From DAOPZJ01 sp964587625 (GTDB lineage: Bacteria > Bacillota > Clostridia > Oscillospirales > JAKOTC01), in assembly GCA_964587625.1 (NCBI GenBank), contig CAZPLU010000016.1, positions 1 to 55,644 of the forward strand: a DNA stretch of 55,644 nt. Reading direction: 5' to 3'. Within the stretch, counting starts at the first letter, position 1. Every line of letters starts with the position of its first letter. This document shows positions 1-8,257 of this stretch, one piece after another. The position numbers and the translations under genes were made by a program. The notes below the pieces were generated by a model, which saw nothing but the letters and a program-made list of their open reading frames with translations, had not been told where the DNA came from and did not search any database.

Positions 1-274
1 AATTATCATATACTCCATCTTTGTAAAAGCATTAGGTTACATTTAATTTGACACCGTATCGAAGGGACATCTCCGCTAACCAATCCTCTTTATATTGTTC
101 GGCTTTTTCCGAATCGGCTTTAAAAAAATCACGCGCGAGGATATTGATGGTTGATACCTGACCGTTCTTCGATTGCAAATTTCCCGGCAGCGAGGTTGAG
201 CCCGTTCCGCAGCCGGATAAAAGAATCAGACCGCAGATGAGCAGGGAGACGGCGAGTTTAATTGACTTTTTCAT
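1..274 (-). pseudogene. Solute-binding-type lipoprotein, third tandem copy, broken by an in-frame stop
   Basis: The first 80 codons match the N-termini of the two upstream lipoproteins: a signal peptide ending in LLSGC (lipid Cys22), a short linker, then INILARDFFKA and a W-L-x-E-M-S-x-R-Y-G segment. A TAA at 32-34 stops the frame. Beyond it the same frame continues to the window edge with CFYKDGVYDN, which lines up with the 516-aa paralogue (DTIKNGEYVS). So the protein is interrupted by a nonsense codon, not naturally short. The start has the same AAAAGGGG ribosome-binding site as its neighbour. The rest of the gene lies outside the window, so I cannot say whether further lesions exist. A sequencing error is possible. 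Confidence 0.7.
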
Positions 275-418
275 GGTTGTTCCCCTTTTCCGATTCTTTT
301 GTTTTCGGAAATGTCAATTTACGTTTTACATTTTAAACTTTACACTTGAATGCGGTAAATTTACCCGTAATAATATGCGGTCTTTTTGCCGATGGCGGCG
401 TTCATCTCGTCGAGTATT
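271..418. repeat. Duplicated spacer plus 3' coding end, copy 1
   Basis: The spacer between the broken lipoprotein and the 539-aa lipoprotein is nearly the same as the spacer at 1977-2098. Shared features are the leader with CCCCTTTTCC, the TTTTCGGAAATGTCA block and the sequence coding for the C-terminal TAYYYG. This copy carries about 16 extra bases (ATTTTAAACTTTACAC) absent from the other. It points to recent tandem duplication of a gene-plus-spacer unit. Confidence 0.8.
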
Positions 419-1980
419 TGGTTGCTGCCCAAGTCGTGCATTGCCGCTTTGTATTCGTCGACAATCTGCCGCACCGTTTTATCGGAATTACGGATGGCGT
501 CAAAAAAGCATCTTGAATAAAGCTTATAAAGATTATTGTATTGATTGCTGCCGTTCTCCGTATAACCGTTATAAGTTGCCGATTGTATGATTTGATATTC
601 CGGCGGCAATTGGATAACGGTTCCGTTCTGAAGGGAATCATTCAACAGCTTCGCCTGCGCTTTGTGAGCTTCGATCTCCGAGGTCGTGGCGACAGTCCCG
701 TTTTGACTGTATATGATATCCGTGTACGAATAGGGGAAGAGTTCCGAAAGGCCGCCCGTCAAATTCGGCATGGCGGGAACGACAAAAGTGTCTGTCAAGT
801 CCTGCGTCATCGCCACCGTGATCGTACCGTCTCCGTTTTGAACGAAACTATCTGACGATCCCAGCCAGCACTCGAGATAGCTCTGCTCGGAGCCGAACAG
901 CAGATCGATGAAAAAATTGATGGTCTCCCGGGGCTGCGGCGTGTCTTTGATCATGGCAAAGCCCTTCATATCGGTGAAGGCGACCTGCGGATATTCGGGA
1001 TTCAGGGTCAGCACTTCGGTGCAGTCGAAATAATCAAAATACGGCGCATATTTCGAAGCCCAAAGCCCCATTTTGAAGAAATCGCTTGTGCCCGGATGCC
1101 GATCAGCAAGCGCTCCGGCATTGTTGAGTTCCCGCAGGTATTCCAGCGCGTCGACGGCAGCGGGTTTGGTCAGCCAATCCGCAAAACAATCAGCCGTCGG
1201 ATCATAATTGAATTGGACAAAGTCATCTTTTCCCGGGTAAAGGCCGAAAGCGGTCAAAACGTCCGCCATCTCGGAAATAGCGGCGCGGTCGGTGACTTTT
1301 TTGGCGTTTTGTATATAGTTCAGGGCAAATTCTCGGAATGAAGCGAGGTCGGTCACCGCAATCCCGGTCTTTTCGATGGCCTCGTTATGAATGATGCGGA
1401 CGTTTTGAGTCAGTGAAACGGAAGTCGGAATCGCATAGATATGACCGTTGATTTGATAAAGGGATTTGAAGTCCTCGGGCAGGGCCTTCCAAATCGGGTT
1501 ATCGGCGAGATAATCGTCCAGAGGCATATATTGATCGGACTCGGCAACGGCTTTTTTCAAGGCATCGACAGAACCGATTTGCGTCAAACCGACGTAGTTG
1601 GGGTTTTTCGGCTGCGGAGGCGGGGCGGGTTCCTCGCTTTCGAATGCCGGCGGCACATAGCCGATCACATAGCTGGGTTTTTTCGGAACCGCCACGAAGC
1701 CGGTGTCGTTGATATAGGCGTTATAATTCGGATAGATGTGAAGGATGATGCCGTACCGTTGGGATGTTTCATCAAGCCATTTCTGCATGATTCGATCGGT
1801 GTTGACCGCGCCGGTCGCTTTGAAAAAGTCGGGCGCGAGGATGTTGACGGATTCGGGGTAGTTGGCGTTCGACGCCCGAAGCTCATCCGGCAGGGAGGTT
1901 GGGGACGCCGATGCGCAGCCGGATAATAAAACCGCGCCGCAGATGAGCATGGAGACGACAATTTTAAACCGTTTTTTCAT
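361..1980 (-). CDS. Extracellular solute-binding-type lipoprotein (tandem family)
   Basis: A 539-residue exported lipoprotein. The signal peptide ends in a lipobox (LLSGC, Cys22), so it should be anchored to the outer face of the membrane. The body has the look of large Firmicutes ABC-type solute-binding proteins: a MPLDDYLADNPIW block, an INGHIYAIPTS block and a KDTPQPRETINFFIDLLFGSEQSYLE block. All three recur in the 516-aa paralogue. It ends in IGKKTAYYYG, again shared. No permease or ATPase is adjacent, so transport is inferred from fold resemblance only; a sensor or surface-binding role is equally possible. The start follows AAAAGGGG. It probably shares a transcript with its two paralogues. 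Confidence 0.8.
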   Translation of the reverse strand: MKKRFKIVVSMLICGAVLLSGCASASPTSLPDELRASNANYPESVNILAPDFFKATGAVNTDRIMQKWLDETSQRYGIILHIYPNYNAYINDTGFVAVPKKPSYVIGYVPPAFESEEPAPPPQPKNPNYVGLTQIGSVDALKKAVAESDQYMPLDDYLADNPIWKALPEDFKSLYQINGHIYAIPTSVSLTQNVRIIHNEAIEKTGIAVTDLASFREFALNYIQNAKKVTDRAAISEMADVLTAFGLYPGKDDFVQFNYDPTADCFADWLTKPAAVDALEYLRELNNAGALADRHPGTSDFFKMGLWASKYAPYFDYFDCTEVLTLNPEYPQVAFTDMKGFAMIKDTPQPRETINFFIDLLFGSEQSYLECWLGSSDSFVQNGDGTITVAMTQDLTDTFVVPAMPNLTGGLSELFPYSYTDIIYSQNGTVATTSEIEAHKAQAKLLNDSLQNGTVIQLPPEYQIIQSATYNGYTENGSNQYNNLYKLYSRCFFDAIRNSDKTVRQIVDEYKAAMHDLGSNQILDEMNAAIGKKTAYYYG

Positions 1981-2098
1981 GGTTGTTCCCCTTTTCCTAT
2001 TCGTTTGTTTTCGGAAATGTCACTTTACGTTTTACACTTGAATGCGGTAAGTTTACCCGTAATAATACGCGGTTTGCTTGCCGATGGCGGCGTTGGCG
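1977..2098. repeat. Duplicated spacer plus 3' coding end, copy 2
   Basis: Counterpart of 271-418. It runs from the start codon of the 539-aa gene back through the spacer into the 3' end of the 516-aa gene. It is almost identical to copy 1 apart from the 16-base gap and scattered substitutions. Confidence 0.8.
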
Positions 2099-3603
2099 GC
2101 GTCGAGCAGCTCATTGCCGCCCATGTCGTACATGGCAGTTCGGTATTCGTCGACGATGTCCGCGACAGGCGTGTGCTCGCCCGTGACGGCGACATTGATG
2201 CATTGCAGATAGAGCCGATAAATATCCCGTTGGCTTATGAAATAATCGAACAAGCGGATGAACCGGAGGGATATCGGAACGGTTGTCAGGGTGCCGTTTG
2301 CAAGCGCCTGATCAATCGAATCATAATAGGCCTTTGTGACCTCGGCATCTTTCACCACACCGTTTCGGCTGTAATACACATTGCCGCCCGAACCGGAAAA
2401 CAACCCCGGAAGGTCCCCGACCAAATTGGGCATCGGGGGCGTGCCATAACTGCCGTCCGGCATCTCCGTCAGATGCAGTGTCAGGGTGCCGTCGCTGTTT
2501 TCGGAATAGCGCTCCGGCGAGCCGAACCGGCATTCGAAGTAATTGTCCTCGGAGCCGAACAGCATATCCACGAGGAAATTGAGGGTCTCCTTGGGTTGGG
2601 GCGTGTCTTTGGTCATGATATACCCCTTGACATATTCGCCGAGAACCTGAGGGTAAGCGGGATTCAGCGTGAAAATTTCGGTATAGTCATCGCGATCGTA
2701 ATAGGAGGTATAAAAAGAGGCGTAGGCCTTTTCGGCATTGAATTTGCGGTATGCGGACACCGCTCCGTCAAAATTGACCTCGAGCAGACCCTGGGCATAG
2801 AGCTCCCGCAGGTACTCCAGCGCCGAAATTGCGGTGTCTTTGGTCAGAAAATCGGTGACGCAGTCCTCAACGGGATCGTAGGTGACGGGCAAACTGTTTT
2901 CAAGATCGACATAAAGACCGTAGGCGTTTAACACATCGATGAGGTTGTATAGGCGGTCCGAACCGATCGGCGTGCCCTCGAAACTATCGATACGGGAGAG
3001 CGCAGCCGCATATTCTTTCAATGAATCAAGGTCGCTGACGGTGATGCCGGTCTGCCGCTGCGACTCTTCCGAGACAAAGCGCGCACCGGCTCTGCGGTTG
3101 ATCGAAGCGGGAATCGCATAGATATGCCCGTCGATCGCAAACATCGATTTCAGCTCTTCGGGCAGGGCGTTCCAGGTCGGATTGTCCGCCAGATAGTCCT
3201 CGAGCGGCAGCGCGACATCCTCGTAGACGGAATAATAAAGCGTGCTGAAGTTGTTTACTTCGACAATTCCCGCAAAGGTCTGCTCGCCGTACAAAACGTC
3301 GTACATAAGATCGATCTTCTCGGTGCTGACATACTCGCCGTTTTTAATCGTGTCGCATTGAATGTCCAGCGTCACGCCGTACCGGGCGGACATATTGTCG
3401 AGCCAGTCCTGTTTGACCTGCTCATAGTCGGGGGCGTCGGCTTCCCTGAAAAAGGCGGTGGTGATCATATGGAGCGATTGGGGGTAATCGCCGGATTTTC
3501 CGGTTTTCAATCCCTCGGGCAGAGAGGGGGTATGACTGCCGCAGCCAGAAAGGAGCAGAGCGCCGATCAACAGCAATATTTGGGGTTTGAACCGTTTTTT
3601 CAT
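2053..3603 (-). CDS. Extracellular solute-binding-type lipoprotein (tandem family, first gene)
   Basis: A 516-residue lipoprotein with lipobox LLLSGC (Cys21), clearly paralogous to the next gene downstream. Shared blocks include ALPLEDYLADNPTWNALP, IDGHIYAIPAS, SALEYLREL, YIMTKDTPQPKETLNFLVDMLFGSE and the C-terminal AAIGKQTAYYYG. It is the promoter-proximal member of the minus-strand series, with GAAAGAAGGG ahead of its ATG. The family resembles solute-binding proteins of carbohydrate ABC importers, but no partner transporter genes lie in the window. I infer a surface-binding role without a known ligand. I found no clean promoter in the 90 bases upstream. Confidence 0.8.
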   Translation of the reverse strand: MKKRFKPQILLLIGALLLSGCGSHTPSLPEGLKTGKSGDYPQSLHMITTAFFREADAPDYEQVKQDWLDNMSARYGVTLDIQCDTIKNGEYVSTEKIDLMYDVLYGEQTFAGIVEVNNFSTLYYSVYEDVALPLEDYLADNPTWNALPEELKSMFAIDGHIYAIPASINRRAGARFVSEESQRQTGITVSDLDSLKEYAAALSRIDSFEGTPIGSDRLYNLIDVLNAYGLYVDLENSLPVTYDPVEDCVTDFLTKDTAISALEYLRELYAQGLLEVNFDGAVSAYRKFNAEKAYASFYTSYYDRDDYTEIFTLNPAYPQVLGEYVKGYIMTKDTPQPKETLNFLVDMLFGSEDNYFECRFGSPERYSENSDGTLTLHLTEMPDGSYGTPPMPNLVGDLPGLFSGSGGNVYYSRNGVVKDAEVTKAYYDSIDQALANGTLTTVPISLRFIRLFDYFISQRDIYRLYLQCINVAVTGEHTPVADIVDEYRTAMYDMGGNELLDAANAAIGKQTAYYYG

Positions 3604-3692
3604 CGTGTACCCTTCTTTCGATATGTACTTTTCCGATTTCGGATTTAACAGTCATGCGGGCTGTCAAACCGGCCGATGGTCTGTTGAAAATT

Positions 3693-4067
3693 TTAACATC
3701 CCAATTTGTGAAAAATTCCTCGAAACGGTGTGTTTTTTATGAGGTTTGAAAACACGGGCGTCTGTTTGTCTATATCGGCGGAAAACACCTGACCCGCGCC
3801 GATCACTTCTTTGGGTCTCGCCGTCTCGGTCGTCATGGCATATCCGAACGGCGAATTCGAATGGGAGAGCGGATGTTGTGCGCTCAGCGGCGGAAGCGGC
3901 TCGAAAACCCCCGCCGCCCATCGCACCGCCTCCCGATCCTCGGGATCGAACGCTTTTCCGGTGATGCGCTCATAGTTTTCGGCGGCGTAACCCGGTCCGG
4001 CTTCCAGCAGCGCCGCCGCGCTTGTCATAAAAGTCGTGCCGTATCTGCCCGCGAAGATGAATATCAT
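3693..4067 (-). CDS. Uncharacterised ORF, possibly a gene remnant
   Basis: A 124-codon frame that I do not recognise. It is compositionally protein-like (FMTSAAALLEAGPGYAAENYERITGKAF, then DPEDREAVRWAAGVFEPLPPLSAQHPLSHSNSPFGYAMTTE in two stretches). There is no signal peptide or membrane helix. The ATG at 4067 has no Shine-Dalgarno sequence: the bases before it read CCCGGTATTTTT. That, together with its isolated position between a lipoprotein operon and a divergent promoter, suggests a fragment of a longer gene or a chance frame. Confidence 0.35.
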   Translation of the reverse strand: MIFIFAGRYGTTFMTSAAALLEAGPGYAAENYERITGKAFDPEDREAVRWAAGVFEPLPPLSAQHPLSHSNSPFGYAMTTETARPKEVIGAGQVFSADIDKQTPVFSNLIKNTPFRGIFHKLGC

Positions 4068-4175
4068 AAAAATACCGGGACGGTAACTGATGGGGACATT
4101 TTACACGGCGATTTTGGGTTTTTCGCTTTTTTTCGGTGATAGAACTGTGAGGATTGGAAAAATTTCCGCTTATTT

Positions 4176-4204
4176 TTGCCTGTAAACGAAAACTGTGCTA
4201 TAAT
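4176..4204 (+). promoter_or_regulatory. Sigma-A type promoter for the MgtC-like gene
   Basis: TTGCCT and TATAAT are separated by 17 bases, about 90 bases before the ATG at 4294. Confidence 0.75.
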
Positions 4205-4293
4205 TTGTTTATCGGAAGGGAGGGGTTTGCTCCGTTTGACCGGATTCAATCGGATCAAACATTCCGAAATCTGCGAAAGGGTGGTCAATAGAA

Positions 4294-4989
4294 ATGGACG
4301 GAATGATGGCATTTTTAAGGGATTTTAACTTTTGGACCGTTCTGCTCCGGCTGGCGCTGGCGTTTATATGCGGCGGCATCATCGGCACAGACCGCGAGTT
4401 GAAAGGCCGCTCGGCGGGCATCCGGACGCATATTTTGGTCTGTTTGGGTTCGGTCATGGCGACGATGACGGGCTTTTTTGCGATGAATGTTTTTTCTCTG
4501 TCCTCCGATCCGCTGCGGGTCGCCGCGCAGGTCATTTCGGGCATCGGCTTCTTGGGCGTGGGTACGATTTTGGTCACGGGCAGCTCACACATCCGCGGTC
4601 TGACCACCGCCGCCGGTATTTGGACGACCGCCGCGATCGGCGTGGCGCTCGGGGCGGGGTTTTACGAGGGCGCGCTGGTCTGCACCGCGCTGGCCTTTTT
4701 TGCCATCAGCTTTTTACAGCGGCTTGAGCGCATTTTTAAAGATAAAAAGGGCCATTTGTCGGTCTATGTCGAGATCAAAGACGCCGACCGGCTGAATGAA
4801 ATTTTAGAGCGGGTGACCGCGCAGTCGTATAAAATCATGAGTGCGGAAGTACGACCCGCCAAGAGCGGCATGCCGAATTATTTAGGCATCGAGGCCAAGA
4901 TTGCCGCCGGGCATGATTTGAATAAACAGCAATGCCTGCACGAACTCTCAAAAATCGAGGGTGTCTCTTTTGCGATAGAGACATCTTAA
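4294..4989 (+). CDS. MgtC/SapB family membrane protein
   Basis: A 231-residue protein with the MgtC/SapB signature: an early GGIIGTDRELKGRSAGIRTHILV segment, GIGFLGVGTIL and GLTTAAGIWTTAAIGVALGAG, spread over four to five membrane helices (about residues 10-145). A soluble C-terminal ACT-like domain follows (about 150-231). Family members are inner-membrane proteins linked to growth in low magnesium and to control of ATP synthase or membrane potential in pathogens. In non-pathogens the role is poorly known. The start follows GAAAGGGTGG at good spacing. It is monocistronic and is followed by an inverted-repeat element. Confidence 0.9.
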   Translation: MDGMMAFLRDFNFWTVLLRLALAFICGGIIGTDRELKGRSAGIRTHILVCLGSVMATMTGFFAMNVFSLSSDPLRVAAQVISGIGFLGVGTILVTGSSHIRGLTTAAGIWTTAAIGVALGAGFYEGALVCTALAFFAISFLQRLERIFKDKKGHLSVYVEIKDADRLNEILERVTAQSYKIMSAEVRPAKSGMPNYLGIEAKIAAGHDLNKQQCLHELSKIEGVSFAIETS

Positions 4990-4993
4990 ATCA

Positions 4994-5112
4994 TGTAGGG
5001 GGCGGTTTCCATGCCGCCCCGTGATTATGGCGGTTATCATAAAGCCCAAAATCCATGTTTATCAATTTTCCGGTGCAGACGATGCGGGGCGGCATGGAAA
5101 CCGCCCCCTACA
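4994..5112. repeat. 119-bp inverted-repeat element with TGTAGGG ends
   Basis: Left arm 4994-5020 and right arm 5086-5112 are perfect 27-base reverse complements. Each begins or ends with TGTAGGG/CCCTACA. Each arm is itself a hairpin (GGGGGCGG...CCGCCCC). It sits between two convergent genes. The same architecture, with different arm sequence, recurs at 41512-41639. No coding capacity; likely a non-autonomous REP/MITE-like element. Confidence 0.8.
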
Positions 5113-5114
5113 AA

Positions 5115-6806
5115 TCAACCGTTCATGAACTTCTCGAAGTCCTTTTCGTACCTTTCCGTGGCCTCGTCGGCCAGCGGGAAAGTCGCTTTTTTTAATAGGA
5201 AATAGATCTTCAATTTGGGCTCGGTGCCCGACGGACGCACGATCACGCGGGCGCCGTCTTCAAACAGATAGGAGAGCACATCGGACGATTCCATATCGGT
5301 TGTGCGGGTTTTGCCGGTTGTAAAATCGGTCTCGACGCCCGACAGATAGTCGGTCATGCCGACGACCGTTTCGCCGCCCGCTTCTTTGAACGGGTCTGTG
5401 CGCAGCCGTTTCATAATGGAAGCCATCGTATCCATGCCGCTCACGCCCGCGAAGGTGAACTGTCTCTGTTTGCTGCGGTAGCAGCCGTACTGCGCATAAA
5501 GTTCGGCAAGTCGGTCGAGCAGGTCTTTGCCCTGTTTTTTATAAAAGGCCGCCATCTCGCAGACGAACATCGCCGAGACGACCGCATCCTTGTCGCGCAC
5601 ATGGGAGCCGATCGTATAGCCGTAGCTCTCCTCGAAACCCATCAAAAACCGATCCGCTTCGCCGCGCGCCTCCAATTCGCTGGCGACGCCGCAGATATAC
5701 TTGAATCCGGTAAAGACGCTGCGGATTTCGACGCCGTAATGCGCGCCGATGGCATCCGCCATCGTGGAGGTGACGATGGTCTTGACGGCGACCGGGTTTT
5801 CGGGCATCGTGTTTGTCGCGATGCGCTGTGAAAACAGATAGTCGAACATCAGGCAGCCCATCTCGTTGCCGGAAATCAACGCATAACCGCCCTGTTTATC
5901 GGGGACGGCGGCGCCCAGACGGTCGGCGTCGGGGTCGGTCGCGATTAAAATATCGGCCTTTTTCTCGGCCATGACTTTTAAACCCTCCTCGAGCGCCTCC
6001 CGGAATTCGGGGTTCGGATAGGGGCAGGTCGGGAAGTCGCCGTCGGGCTCCGATTGGGACGGCACCGGCGACGCCGTGACGCCGAGCCGTTCAAAGAGCT
6101 TGAATACGGGCACTTTTCCGGTGCCGTTGAGCGGCGTATAGACGACGTGCAGCCCGCTTCCGTTGCAGATGTCGGGATGCACCGAATTGGCGCAGACCCG
6201 GTCGAGAAACTTTTCGACCATGTCCTCGCCGAGCATGGTGATATCCGTCCCGCCGGTTTTGACGCCGGAAAACGGGTCGACTTGCTCAATATGGGAGAGC
6301 ACCTTATCGCTGTCCGAGACCGAGAGCTGGCATCCGGCGCTGTCATAGGCCTTGTAGCCGTTATATTCCGCGGGATTGTGGCTGGCCGTGATCATCACGC
6401 CGCCCGAACACTTCAATTCGCGCACGGCGAAAGATAAAACCGGAGTCGGCTGAAGCGCCTCGAACAGATATACTTTTACGCCGTTAGCTGCGAAAATGCC
6501 CGCGACAAGGCGGGAAAACTCATAGGACTTATGGCGTGAATCGAACGAAACCGCCGCCGAGGGATTTTGAAAGTTTTCGACCAGATAGCGCGCAAAGCCC
6601 TGCGTGGCTTTGCCGACGGTATAGACATTCATGCGCGCGCTGCCCGCGCCCAAAACGCCCCGGAGCCCGGCGGTGCCGAACCGGAGGTCGTTGTGAAACC
6701 GTTCTTTGATCTCGGATACGTCGCCCTTGATCGAGGCGAGTTCCGATTTGATTTCGGGGTCGGCGGCTTTTTCGCACCAGATGGCGTATCTCTCGAAAGC
6801 TGTCAT
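5115..6806 (-). CDS. Phospho-sugar mutase (phosphoglucomutase/phosphomannomutase)
   Basis: A cytoplasmic alpha-D-phosphohexomutase of about 563 residues that interconverts hexose 1- and 6-phosphates. All four active-site loops are visible: phosphoserine loop TASHNPAEYNGYK, metal loop DPDADRLG, sugar loop GFEESYGY, and phosphate loop RPSGTEPKLKIY near the C-terminus. Its length fits the PgcA/PGM2-like branch, which usually makes glucose-1-phosphate. I chose the ATG at 6806 because it has AAGGAG upstream; the longer frame to 6905 starts with non-conserved sequence. It lies 78 bp downstream of spoIIR in the same direction, so co-transcription is possible. Confidence 0.92.
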   Translation of the reverse strand: MTAFERYAIWCEKAADPEIKSELASIKGDVSEIKERFHNDLRFGTAGLRGVLGAGSARMNVYTVGKATQGFARYLVENFQNPSAAVSFDSRHKSYEFSRLVAGIFAANGVKVYLFEALQPTPVLSFAVRELKCSGGVMITASHNPAEYNGYKAYDSAGCQLSVSDSDKVLSHIEQVDPFSGVKTGGTDITMLGEDMVEKFLDRVCANSVHPDICNGSGLHVVYTPLNGTGKVPVFKLFERLGVTASPVPSQSEPDGDFPTCPYPNPEFREALEEGLKVMAEKKADILIATDPDADRLGAAVPDKQGGYALISGNEMGCLMFDYLFSQRIATNTMPENPVAVKTIVTSTMADAIGAHYGVEIRSVFTGFKYICGVASELEARGEADRFLMGFEESYGYTIGSHVRDKDAVVSAMFVCEMAAFYKKQGKDLLDRLAELYAQYGCYRSKQRQFTFAGVSGMDTMASIMKRLRTDPFKEAGGETVVGMTDYLSGVETDFTTGKTRTTDMESSDVLSYLFEDGARVIVRPSGTEPKLKIYFLLKKATFPLADEATERYEKDFEKFMNG

Positions 6807-6883
6807 GCGCTCACGCTCCTTATGCGAAAAGGATACCATTTTTCGCCGGGTTTGGCAAGCCGTTGCGCGTGGGACAAACTCGA

Positions 6884-7492
6884 TTAAGCGGATTTTTTGA
6901 ACCATTTTTCAAAGAGTTCCGCCAGCTTGAATTTCAAAATATAACCGCTTTTCTTCGAAGTGAATTTCCAGCCGTTTTCGTCGAGATAGGCCTCCAACTG
7001 CGCCTCGCGGTCTGCACCGGCCGAAATGCACAGCGGCGGGAAGGCGATGCAGAACCAATTCTCGCCCCCGCCCGCGCCGAGTGTGAGCTGCACCGTGGAA
7101 TATGTCCCGGCGGGGAGCAGAAATTCGCCGTAATCGGTGGTGTCGAAATACCGGTCGGTCAGCGCAGCCGCCGCCTTGTAATCCGCGCCGGAGTCGCTCA
7201 AAATCCGGTTCGCCGTATGTTCGAAATCGCCCAGGGCTTTTGCGGCGGCGGTTTCGGCCTCGGCTTTGGTCTCGGCCCCGGCAAAGACCTCTTGAAATTG
7301 CGCGGTCAGCGCGTCGCGGATATTCAATTTAATCCTTTGGTCGAAATCGCTGTCGGAATTTGCCACGATGCGCAGACGCACGGTGTTTTCACGCACCGCC
7401 TCACAGTCGCTTGAAAATTCGTTAAAACCCGACAGCGCGCAGATGACCACCGCCAGCGCCGCCGCGATGGACAGCAAAGTGAATTTTTTCAT
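6884..7492 (-). CDS. spoIIR: Stage II sporulation protein R
   Basis: A 202-residue exported signalling protein. An N-terminal hydrophobic segment (residues 4-21) precedes the family signature LRIVANSDSDFDQRIKLNIRDAL, and WFCIAFPPLC sits near residue 150. In Bacillus, SpoIIR is made in the forespore under sigma-F and crosses into the intermembrane space, where it triggers the SpoIIGA protease to activate sigma-E in the mother cell. Its presence is the best evidence that the organism belongs to an endospore-forming lineage. The start follows GAAGGAGG. I could not pick out a confident sigma-F promoter. Confidence 0.92.
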   Translation of the reverse strand: MKKFTLLSIAAALAVVICALSGFNEFSSDCEAVRENTVRLRIVANSDSDFDQRIKLNIRDALTAQFQEVFAGAETKAEAETAAAKALGDFEHTANRILSDSGADYKAAAALTDRYFDTTDYGEFLLPAGTYSTVQLTLGAGGGENWFCIAFPPLCISAGADREAQLEAYLDENGWKFTSKKSGYILKFKLAELFEKWFKKSA

Positions 7493-7650
7493 CTCAATAC
7501 GGCCTCCTTCGGACGGATCGATTCCGTTACGAAAGCATTGTTGACGATTTTAACGGAGGTCATGCAAAAGTCGGTGGGCAACAGGGCGCGGTATCCCTGC
7601 CGCGCCTGCAGAAAACTCAGAAATTTTTTATTATAAAATGCAAAAAACTA

Positions 7651-7679
7651 TTGCAATCGCGGCGATAACGTGGTATACT
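7651..7679 (+). promoter_or_regulatory. Sigma-A promoter of the rimP-infB operon
   Basis: TTGCAA, 17 bases, TATACT. It lies about 65 bases ahead of the rimP GTG, with nothing comparable until after ribF, so it probably drives nine genes. Confidence 0.75.
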
Positions 7680-7742
7680 TGACATGTCATCGAGTGGGTC
7701 TTCCCGCTCTTTCGTTTTTGTCAGGGCGTTTTTTCGTGGGGA

Positions 7743-8228
7743 GTGAGTCGGGTTTTGGGGAAAAATATAACCGGTGCGGCGCGCACCGTTGTGGCGGTGC
7801 GCGGGCTGATGGAGCCGGTCGCAACACAGTGCGGCGTCACGATTTGGGACGTCGAGTATGTCAAAGAGGGCGGAAGCTTCGTCTTGCGGGTCACGATTGA
7901 CCGACCCGAGGGCATTGACAGCGACAAGTGTTATCAATTCACCGAGCTCGCCAATCCCGTGATCGACGCGGCCGACCCCATCGACGGGCGTTACTGCTTC
8001 GAAGTCAGCTCGCCCGGGCTCGACCGGAAACTGCGCCTGCCCGAACATTTTTCGTTCTCGATCGGCCGCGAGGTCGATTTGAAAACCATTCGTCCCGTAG
8101 ACGGGAAACGGGATTTTACCGGCATTTTGTCCGGTTTTTCCGACGATGTGATCACGCTTGAAACCGCCGGAGGACAAAAGACATTCCGGCTGAAAGAAAC
8201 GGCATATACTAAATGGAGATTTGTTTAA
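7743..8228 (+). CDS. rimP: Ribosome maturation factor RimP
   Basis: A 161-residue protein needed for 30S subunit assembly. Diagnostic segments are VTIWDVEYVKEGGSFVLRVTID, the conserved FEVSSPGLDRKLRLPEHF, and a C-terminal SH3-like part (FTGILSGFSDDVITLE). The start is a GTG preceded by GGGGAG. It is the first gene of the operon and is followed 29 bp later by nusA, the standard order in Firmicutes. Confidence 0.95.
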   Translation: MSRVLGKNITGAARTVVAVRGLMEPVATQCGVTIWDVEYVKEGGSFVLRVTIDRPEGIDSDKCYQFTELANPVIDAADPIDGRYCFEVSSPGLDRKLRLPEHFSFSIGREVDLKTIRPVDGKRDFTGILSGFSDDVITLETAGGQKTFRLKETAYTKWRFV

Positions 8229-8257
8229 ATCGATTTGAAAGGAATTGATCGACCGAC

